Assembly: GCF_026151205.1 (NCBI RefSeq)
Contig: NC_087084.1
Span: 5,511,538 to 5,575,537, forward strand
Direction: 5' to 3'
Source: Bolinopsis microptera
Taxonomy: Eukaryota > Ctenophora > Tentaculata > Lobata > Bolinopsidae
DNA length: 64,000 bases
Every line of letters begins with the position of its first letter. The first letter of the stretch is position 1. Below the pieces are notes generated by a model. The model had not been told where the DNA came from, did no database searches, and worked only from the letters and a program-made list of their open reading frames with translations. Shown piece by piece: positions 56,339 through 64,000 of the stretch. Made by a program: the position numbers and the translations under genes.

Positions 56339-57784
56339 GGAAAATCATTCAGTGGAAGTGACAGTGGAAGTGGCCATTCGTTCAAGTACTGGGGAGTGAG
56401 AGTAACCACCCTCACCCTCAACCCCTCTATCACCCTTCGTGGAACAGGTCAACTTGTTGTGGACGCGAGTATTCGAGGGACTATAAGAGCCTCAGGGAGC
56501 TGGAGTTACAACAAGAGGTCCTGGTGGTACTCCGTGACACTTGGTGGAGGAGTTCAAGTTAGCTCAAATGGGTTTAGTATCTCAGACAGGGTCAATCTTG
56601 GGGTGAAGTCGAACGGAAAAGTTGGGTTCTCACATGACTCGGGTTCTTGTAGGGCGAGTATGGGATCTCTCGACATTAACATTTCAGGTTCCTGGTACGC
56701 CTGGCTTCTTAACTTCATTGTGTGGATCTTTGAAAAGGATCTGAAGAGAGATTTGGAGAGATCTATTCGCGAGAAAGTGAATGAAGTGGTGGGTGAAGCT
56801 GCAGCTAACTTCGACAATGCAATGTTTAACCAGGACTTTTCGATGCCATTGCAATCAGGAGGAGAACTGAAAGTGGACTTTAACCCATCAGTAATAACAG
56901 GGGGACATAGCTGTGCTGTTATCTCTACACCCGCAGTAATAGAACTGACAGGAGTACCAGACACCACACAAATTGTCACACCTCCCTTTATCCACCTACC
57001 TGCCACCGAGGAACCAGCTAGAAAGAAGAGACAGGCTAGAGACTGGTGTGGAGTGGTTCCAGGTCCTAACAGTGGGGTCTCCATCATCCTCACGAAGGAC
57101 CTCATCTCTAGAGGCATCCAGAACCTACACCACTTCGACTTACTCAAGTTTTCCTTGGTAGAGACAGGCACTGAGGGGAGTAGAACGACTTTCGATGTGT
57201 TGCGCAATGGCCAGCGTATAGATACAGTGAGTGTAGAGTTCCATGAAAACGAGGGACGGATCCTGGCTGGATTTAACAGGAAGACCGTGAAGATCAGCAG
57301 CACTGCACTCCCGGAAGTAAGCATCACCGACGACGGTATCTCCGTATTGGTTCACCTCAGAGCACGGCTCACTCTGAGCAGTGATGACCCGAAACTTGAG
57401 ATTAGAACGGAGTTCGAGTCCCTGACTAATTGGATAGGAACAATGAGGATGGTAAAGAAGGACGGGGGATACTCGCTAGTCCCCAACGTGACAGCAAATG
57501 TAGAAATATGGACTGGGAAACTCTACATTGGAGCGGAGATGGACGGAATGAGGAAGTCCGAACAAAGGAGACTGGAGGAGGATAACTTGATACTGGAAGG
57601 GATCGAGAGTCTCCTCAACTCGGTGCTGGAGGAGAAACTGGCGAGGGTGCTGGAGGACGATTTGCAGAGTGGGATCCCTCTAAACATCCCTGAGGAGTAT
57701 ATGACAGTGGGGAGGGCAGATATCAGTTACAGAGAGGATTATATCATCGTATCTGCTGATGATATCACCATCAACCTTCAGTAG
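56339..57784 (+). CDS. BPI/LBP-like copy 3, exon 2 (533 aa in total, one disulfide cysteine lost)
   Basis: The CCCCACCAG acceptor opens 481 codons in phase. Closest to copy 2. The second conserved cysteine is replaced by Arg (TGC to CGC, 56768-56770), while the first (56648) stays, so the BPI-type disulfide cannot form. Other private changes include GPSC to GHSC, EFPENE to EFHENE and MTMSEQ to MRKSEQ. RKKR is retained (57020-57031). The frame is otherwise open; the gene may be functional with a destabilised barrel, or be decaying. Its pentraxin partner is gone. Confidence 0.82.
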   Translation, partial: GKSFSGSDSGSGHSFKYWGVRVTTLTLNPSITLRGTGQLVVDASIRGTIRASGSWSYNKRSWWYSVTLGGGVQVSSNGFSISDRVNLGVKSNGKVGFSHDSGSCRASMGSLDINISGSWYAWLLNFIVWIFEKDLKRDLERSIREKVNEVVGEAAANFDNAMFNQDFSMPLQSGGELKVDFNPSVITGGHSCAVISTPAVIELTGVPDTTQIVTPPFIHLPATEEPARKKRQARDWCGVVPGPNSGVSIILTKDLISRGIQNLHHFDLLKFSLVETGTEGSRTTFDVLRNGQRIDTVSVEFHENEGRILAGFNRKTVKISSTALPEVSITDDGISVLVHLRARLTLSSDDPKLEIRTEFESLTNWIGTMRMVKKDGGYSLVPNVTANVEIWTGKLYIGAEMDGMRKSEQRRLEEDNLILEGIESLLNSVLEEKLARVLEDDLQSGIPLNIPEEYMTVGRADISYREDYIIVSADDITINLQ

Positions 57785-58107
57785 AAAACGGGACGCAAGA
57801 AAATTGAGATTACTAGTTTGAGGACTTATGAACTGATCAGTTAGGGTCCGATATCAAACATTACAGTTATCCGGACATAACTGAACTAAGTGATTTTTCT
57901 AGAGTACTACTTAATAGAAAAAATTTGAATATAAGTGGTGATTCCTCATTAATGGTTTTTGAATTTTGAGCTGGAATAAAATAACTTCAGCGTTTATTTC
58001 TTTAAATTTCGTGCAATTAAAGTTTCCGGAATGAATCCTTGCAAAAAGTTGATTATTTTGCTTAAAAGAAACTCGAAGTTCTGGTAAGGGGTGCATTTCA
58101 TTATGTT

Positions 58108-58184
58108 TATATAATAAAACCAGTTCTTTGTAGTGATTTTAATGGTTTAAAACGGGAATAAGTATGGTTTATGTTGTATTATTA
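58108..58184 (+). pseudogene. Scar of a deleted pentraxin gene, unit 3
   Basis: The BPI 3' flank runs to 58106 exactly as in unit 2 (to 49437 there), then jumps to TATATAATAAAACCAGTTCT, which is the stop codon and 3' UTR of the pentraxin gene (51273 onward in unit 2). About 1.84 kb covering the whole pentraxin promoter and coding region is missing, with one extra T at the junction. Array homology ends at 58184. Confidence 0.88.
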
Positions 58185-58428
58185 AATGGTTTTTGGCCAT
58201 CCTTGAATAAAAAGTCTGACTCTGTGGATTCGTTTGAGACTCCGAACTTCTAAACGGTATTAAAATTAATAAGGAATAATATTCGAGGATTGATAACTTT
58301 GATTTGGTAATGGTGGGAACATCGTCATCAAAATTTGCACCGTTTATTGCGAATAAATATATTTTAATAGTCACCTGATCACATGAACAATCGCGTGACC
58401 ACACGAATAATCACATGATCACACTAAC

Positions 58429-58567
58429 CTGTCGGTACTCGTAACTCGTTCAGCACTAAGTTAGCCACGTCTCTGATCTGTTTGTGATATTCTGACACAG
58501 CTTCGGCCGCTCCACTGTCCACAGTGGTGTTTAGTTTCGAATCCCAGTTGGGCCTAAATCTCAAAAA
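58429..58567 (-). pseudogene. CFAP70-like exon B
   Basis: From a CCCTTCAG acceptor to a GTTAGT donor the minus strand encodes FLRFRPNWDSKLNTTVDSGA, then EAVSEYHKQIRDVANLVLNEL. Codon pattern and open frame look like a real exon. Together with exon A (next entry) it recalls the segment of the axonemal protein CFAP70 (TTC18) where a KPLVPKRPP motif precedes an Arg-Pro strand and a helix with EYH/DFH..I..VA..VL.E. The next exon would lie to the left, where the BPI array stands, so the gene is probably interrupted. Identity is from memory and uncertain. Confidence 0.45.
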
Positions 58568-58645
58568 CTGAAGGGCAGCCGTCACTCACTCACTCACCAA
58601 ACCATGGTGAAAATGGTAGTGGCTTTCATTAGAGCTGCGAAAATA

Positions 58646-59417
58646 CAGGGTGGGCCAAAAGTCAGTACCCATACGTTGGCCTTAATAGCTCAGTCACTGA
58701 GTGCCCAATTTAAATACTTCCTTCTGGTATTATATGACTTAGTACCACCACTGGTTCGAGGAATTTGTCAACTCGAAAAATATTCGTGTTCATTTTTTTC
58801 AAATGGAGGTTCATTTTCACATTTATTTGATAGTTTGGATAGTCGGATCAAGCTAAATGTTATTGAATTGTGTTTGGCCATTCGAATTACGTTTGTCCTG
58901 AAAGAATTTGAACTGTAGCTTCTCAGATGACCGAGATATGAAGCATAACGAGTTTATTCATTACATGTGATTAGGTGATTGGTTTACCTAATCACGTGAT
59001 AAGGTGACCCCGTTAACTACCCCGTTAAACATTATGGGAATTGTTAAGGGTGCCCAATTAAGGTGTTGTGTCACGGTGTCACATAATCACCCAGTCAATT
59101 TTGTTAACGAGATACAGAAAATGCTTGATAACTTCGTCATTTCTAATCCGTTTTGCCTCATGTTTTCAGATCATATGCAACATTTGATAATCTACCGTCT
59201 CTGAAAAAATTAGGCGTTCAGCATGTTCAGAGAAAACAATATAGGTGTTTTAATATTGAATGGGCGTGGTCTAAAATATTCGAATTTTCAAATTTTGACG
59301 CCGGAATCCTCGAACCAGTAAGTACAGTATGCCATCTGCAAAGCAACAGCTCTCAAATATAACACACGGCGGAGCTATTAAGGCCAACGTATGGGTACTG
59401 ACTTTTGGCCCACCCTG
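58646..59417. mobile_element. 772-bp mariner-like non-autonomous element
   Basis: Perfect 46-bp terminal inverted repeats beginning CAGGGTGGGCCAAAAGTCAG, flanked by TA on both sides. The CAGGGTG..CCAAAAGT start is typical of mariner-family ends. The interior has no convincing transposase. It sits in the intron between the two CFAP70-like exons. Confidence 0.88.
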
Positions 59418-59626
59418 TATATGCCTGGGGTTGAGTCCCGACTATACTGCAGGGAAATCTGTACCGAAAGGACCGTGGCCGAAATGCAATTAGACAGGGA
59501 AATCGGCTCCTCGACTGCGGTCGACCAACTTATTATTAGAAGACCGTTTTGGAATGTATTCTGCTGCCTGAAAGAAAACCGCTTCATGTCCAAATGCTAG
59601 AAATAATTTTAACGCAGTATATTCAC

Positions 59627-59800
59627 CTTAACAGCGAGTTGCTGAGGCGGTCTTTTTGAAACAAGTGGCTTCTCCAGAACGATCTCCACAACTACATAAC
59701 TTCTAGTTCTAGCTTCTGTGTAGATCTGAGCTTCCTAGTTCTTAGGCTCTTCTGCTCCCTCGACTGATTCCTTGGCTGCTTTCTTGCTGTCCTGCGGAGG
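59627..59800 (-). pseudogene. CFAP70-like exon A with in-frame stop
   Basis: From an ACCTAG acceptor to a GTGAAT donor (phase 0/0) the minus strand encodes PPQDSKKAAKESVEGAEEPK, then an in-frame TAG (complement of 59735-59737), then EAQIYTEARTRSYVVVEIVL and EKPLVSKRPPQQLAVK. Both sides of the stop look coding and share one frame, and the exon joins exon B in phase. The stop could be a true inactivating mutation, a polymorphism or a sequence error. Confidence 0.42.
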
Positions 59801-62072
59801 CTAGGTACTAAGCTTAGAGACATTGTTTGTGATATACCTTCAAGTTAGATACCTCAGTCGGTTATATTGTTGGAGGACTTTGCCGCTTCGACGCGCCGCG
59901 CAAACTATCATTCTTACTTCGCATAGAAGTAAGACGAGATCGTTCTTTGTTAATTCGCAGAGCAACGATCTGGAAGGGCTGAGCGGCTGACATCGTCAAT
60001 CAAATAATATTATGGGGGGGGGGGGGGGAATTATGGGTGTTAAAAATATGGACTGTTATGAATATGGTTCTTTGGCCCGAAAAGAACCAAATTTGACCCC
60101 CACAATTTTAACTGCGACTTGAAAAAATCTCAAATCGAATTGTGCACTGCAACGAAACAGCTGCTGCTGAACTTGTATTATTCATCTGAAGTTGCTGATA
60201 TGAAATTTAAATTGAAATTGTTCCTAGTTAACCCCTCTAATTGAAAAGATGGGGGGTAATAGTAGACAAATTGTACATTTTGAACCAGAACTAGCTTCAA
60301 TTCAACAAACAATAACTTAAGCATATAACTCTGGACGTGAATGAAAGAAACATTAAGCATATTATTACTATTAGTATGACTGATATTTCAAAAGGAACAC
60401 CAAAATTTGACTCGGTGAGTTAAATTATGGGGGGTAAAAATATGGACTGTTATAATTTATAAATATGGTTCTTTGGCCCGAAAAGGACCAAATTAGAAAT
60501 GCGTGTCACAAGTGTTTCCCTATTTAAAGCATAATGTTCATGTTATGAAGTGAGCTGATTAGGGCTTGTAGTTAACAGTGAATCTAGCGTCTGTCACAAT
60601 GGTCGCAATTATTGTTTGTATTGAGCCTGATGTTTTGACTATTTTTAGAGAGCTGTCAATTTTAAAATCGAATCAAAATAATTGAAAAGCATATCTCAAC
60701 ATTCTGATCTCTAGAACATATTCTGAAAATTTCAGGGTGATCTCAAAAATTGTGGCTATTTAAAATTATTTTTGAATCACCCTGATATGTACTTAATGGT
60801 ACTTTATTATTGCCCTTGATGGCATATAATTGGTTTCTCTGATCTTGAACTGTTAATGCCAATGGCTATTGGTGATGCCAGTGAAGGTGACGGTAACAGT
60901 GACGATATTGTACACCTAAAATTATAAAATTAAACGGAAATTAACGAAACGTTGAACGGAGCATGCTGAAAGTTACGCTCTACAATTGAGTTAATTAATA
61001 AATTTGAAGACGTAATTTGAAGACGTACGCAGCGCAGTAACCACACTTGTAGTCGCGGTGATTAATTTGACAGCGCATTTAATTTTTCTTGTTTCCATCC
61101 GGTTTTTCTATGTTAACTAGGTTTTTTACGTTATTGTAATTGTATTTATAATGTAAGTAATATCTTACATTTGAAACAGATTCGGTCATGCTATCTAAAA
61201 AACAATTGTGGAGTTTATTTATCTTTCTAAAAGTAATTTCAGTTGTAAATTGTAAATTCAATTTAACACTTTTCGTTTCACTATAAAATGCTAGCTCATA
61301 ATTTGCTTCTCTTCGTAGGAGTATAAAAAGGCGTGGTTTTAATCAGGTACCTGCGTTAGTTTGTAAAATACCAATAAAAAGTAAAATTCCGTCATAGTTG
61401 GCAGATATGTCAGCAAAGCAGAATCTCATTTGATTTGAACAATTTAGCCGTTTATATTTATTCCATTTTGTCATCGGTAACTGTAAGTTTTCTTTATATT
61501 GGATTTGGTATGTGGTAGTTTTACTCCGCTTACTGCATAGTCTGGTCACACTGTTGTCATGGTTACAAGTTGCAATTGTATTAACTTTTTCTACTTTCGA
61601 TTTACTGTATGTTAAATTTTACTCGTCGTTAATTAATATTTAATGCTTTTAATTAATTCTCCTTTATTTTTTTGTAACGCATATTATGGATAGTTGTCGA
61701 ATTTCCTCTATTCATTTGTCAGATTTTCCGTACGGAGTAGTTTTACCGTTTCAATTTAAACAATTTGCCAACATTTACAAGTGTATAAGTGAACAGAAAT
61801 AGTAACCTTGAGGGAGCTGAGAATCGTCTATATTCCTGTTTTTGTGAACTGTATTGAGATCGTTTTGCTGAATACAAATCGTGGAGGACAGAAAATGGTA
61901 TATATAAATAAGTCATTTTAATAATAGCTGTCTAGCCTTTAATTTTTCTGACTGTTGCCAAGCCAAGCCCATTGATTTACACGTTGAACATTTATGATTT
62001 AAGACTCCGAACTTTTTTCGATTAAATAAGATCGACTTATTAGAACACTTAGCCTAGCTGTCTTATTTTCAG
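59801..62072. other. Spacer with repeat fragments and a possible promoter
   Basis: 59880-60000 is a fragment of the GC-rich foldback family. A G-run lies at 60014-60028. A ~70-bp block ending GGTTCTTTGGCCCGAAAAG is present twice (60040-60115 and 60422-60495). TATAAAAAGG at 61322 is a TATA-like element on the plus strand. An ATG followed by GTATAT at about 61897 could be a leader exon for the candidate gene that follows. Otherwise AT-rich with nothing recognised. Confidence 0.4.
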
Positions 62073-62389
62073 ATATTGGCGAGCTCGGTTAAGGTTGTTT
62101 CCTCAAATGTCACGGAAACAACTCCCACAGGCAGCCAGTAAGCCAATTATTAATTAACCTAATTAAACTAATAACTTGAATCGGTATATTATTCGTATTA
62201 TAACTCCGAAGTAATCTGAGTTTTATATTTGTATGGTTATCTTTTACTAATCATCCAGATAGTGTCAGGTGGTTACCCCTTAAATCTTTCAGGATAGGAG
62301 GAACAGCGTCACACGGGGTAACAGCGGAGGTAGTGGTAACAACTACTCCTGGTAGCAAAGCAATGGGATATAATCCTGAGACCGTCGGG
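62073..62389 (+). CDS. Two candidate exons of an unrecognised plus-strand gene
   Basis: Exon 62073-62137 follows a TCTTATTTTCAG acceptor and ends at a GTAAGC donor. Exon 62293-62389 follows a TAAATCTTTCAG acceptor and ends at GTAAGG. Their phases match, and together they read ILASSVKVVSSNVTETTPTG, SQIGGTASHGVTAEVVVTTT and PGSKAMGYNPETVG, a Ser/Thr/Val-rich sequence with no stop. I recognise no domain. The next intron would begin with the CACCT satellite. Supported by splice signals and phase only. Confidence 0.35.
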
Positions 62390-62420
62390 GTAAGGAGGAC
62401 CTCGACTAAAGGGTGGGTAA

Positions 62421-64000
62421 CACCTCACCTCACCTCACCTCACCTCACCTCACCTCACCTCACCTCACCTCACCTCACCTCACCTCACCTCACCTCACCT
62501 CACCTCACCTCACCTCACCTCACCTCACCTCACCTCACCTCACCTCACCTCACCTCACCTCACCTCACCTCACCTCACCTCACCTCACCTCACCTCACCT
62601 CACCTCACCTCACCTCACCTCACCTCACCTCACCTCACCTCACCTCACCTCACCTCACCTCACCTCACCTCACCTCACCTCACCTCACCTCACCTCACCT
62701 CACCTCACCTCACCTCACCTCACCTCACCTCACCTCACCTCACCTCACCTCACCTCACCTCACCTCACCTCACCTCACCTCACCTCACCTCACCTCACCT
62801 CACCTCACCTCACCTCACCTCACCTCACCTCACCTCACCTCACCTCACCTCACCTCACCTCACCTCACCTCACCTCACCTCACCTCACCTCACCTCACCT
62901 CACCTCACCTCACCTCACCTCACCTCACCTCACCTCACCTCACCTCACCTCACCTCACCTCACCTCACCTCACCTCACCTCACCTCACCTCACCTCACCT
63001 CGCCTCGCCTCGCCTCACCTCACCTCACCTCACCTCGCCTCGCCTCACCTCACCTCACCTCACCTCACCTCACCTCACCTCACCTCACCTCACCTCACCT
63101 CACCTCACCTCACCTCACCTCACCTCACCTCACCTCACCTCACCTCACCTCACCTCACCTCACCTCACCTCACCTCACCTCACCTCACCTCACCTCACCT
63201 CACCTCACCTCACCTCACCTCACCTCACCTCACCTCACCTCACCTCACCTCACCTCACCTCACCTCACCTCACCTCACCTCACCTCACCTCACCTCACCT
63301 CACCTCACCTCACCTCACCTCACCTCACCTCACCTCACCTCACCTCACCTCACCTCACCTCACCTCACCTCACCTCACCTCACCTCACCTCACCTCACCT
63401 CACCTCACCTCACCTCACCTCACCTCACCTCACCTCACCTCACCTCACCTCACCTCACCTCACCTCACCTCACCTCACCTCACCTCACCTCACCTCACCT
63501 CACCTCACCTCACCTCACCTCACCTCACCTCACCTCACCTCACCTCACCTCACCTCACCTCACCTCACCTCACCTCACCTCACCTCACCTCACCTCACCT
63601 CACCTCACCTCACCTCACCTCACCTCACCTCACCTCACCTCACCTCACCTCACCTCACCTCACCTCACCTCACCTCACCTCACCTCACCTCACCTCACCT
63701 CACCTCACCTCACCTCACCTCACCTCACCTCACCTCACCTCACCTCACCTCACCTCACCTCACCTCACCTCACCTCACCTCACCTCACCTCACCTCACCT
63801 CACCTCACCTCACCTCACCTCACCTCACCTCACCTCACCTCACCTCACCTCACCTCACCTCACCTCACCTCACCTCACCTCACCTCACCTCACCTCACCT
63901 CACCTCACCTCACCTCACCTCACCTCACCTCACCTCACCTCACCTCACCTCACCTCACCTCACCTCACCTCACCTCACCTCACCTCACCTCACCTCACCT
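62421..64000. repeat. (CACCT)n pentanucleotide satellite, at least 316 copies
   Basis: A nearly pure 5-bp array continuing past the right edge. The only variants seen are CGCCT units clustered at 63001-63050. On the minus strand the unit reads AGGTG. Confidence 0.99.

Noticed and set aside
59391-59450. Possible tRNA B-box (GGGGTTGAGTCCCG)
   Set aside because: It lacks one base of the consensus; no cloverleaf or A-box was found, and the left part belongs to the mariner-like end.
62421-64000. CACCT array as a telomere
   Set aside because: The unit has no resemblance to TTAGGG-type repeats, and single-copy DNA with possible exons directly precedes it; a satellite is the simpler reading.
1-64000. 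CRISPR array, operons, bacterial ribosome-binding sites
   Set aside because: The genes are spliced animal genes; the short-period tandem repeats lack spacers of the CRISPR kind.

Overview
The window is nuclear DNA of an invertebrate metazoan. It is AT-rich, its genes have introns with GT..AG borders, it is full of micro- and minisatellites and small DNA transposons, and its gene families (RBFOX, BPI/LBP, pentraxin) are animal ones. I cannot fix the phylum from the sequence.

Left half, about 1-32.5 kb, minus strand: one RBFOX (Fox-1) splicing-regulator gene whose 3' end runs off the left edge. Seven internal exons with matching phases can be placed at 13032-13175, 8824-8970, 3272-3338, 3023-3155, 2655-2790, 2034-2186 and 172-396. 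Three candidate first coding exons (32422-32481, 22233-22517, 15228-15299) all end in phase 0 and could each join the exon at 13032-13175, suggesting alternative promoters. The large introns carry tandem repeats and recurrent CCAAT-box/CACGTG clusters.

Middle, about 34-40.7 kb: no recognisable host gene. It holds remnants of retroelements, a GC-rich foldback-repeat cluster and small hAT-like inverted-repeat elements.

Right-centre, 40758-58184, plus strand: a three-unit tandem array. Each unit is built as conserved upstream region, two-exon BPI/LBP-like secreted lipid-binding protein gene, then an intronless pentraxin-coiled-coil-transmembrane gene. The units have diverged. Unit 1 has a nonsense codon that cuts the pentraxin off before its coiled coil and membrane anchor. 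Unit 2 is intact. Unit 3 has a BPI that lost one of the two conserved cysteines, a 4.5 kb intron swollen by transposons, and a pentraxin gene deleted down to a 77-bp scar. The three copies give natural empty sites that date and delimit the inserted elements. The array looks like a rapidly evolving innate-immune cassette (bacterial-lipid binder plus pattern-recognition pentraxin) and is the most interesting system here.

Right end, 58.4-64 kb: two minus-strand exons resembling part of the axonemal protein CFAP70, one with an in-frame stop and with a mariner-like element in the intron between them; two candidate plus-strand exons of an unrecognised gene; and a CACCT pentanucleotide satellite of at least 1.58 kb running off the edge.
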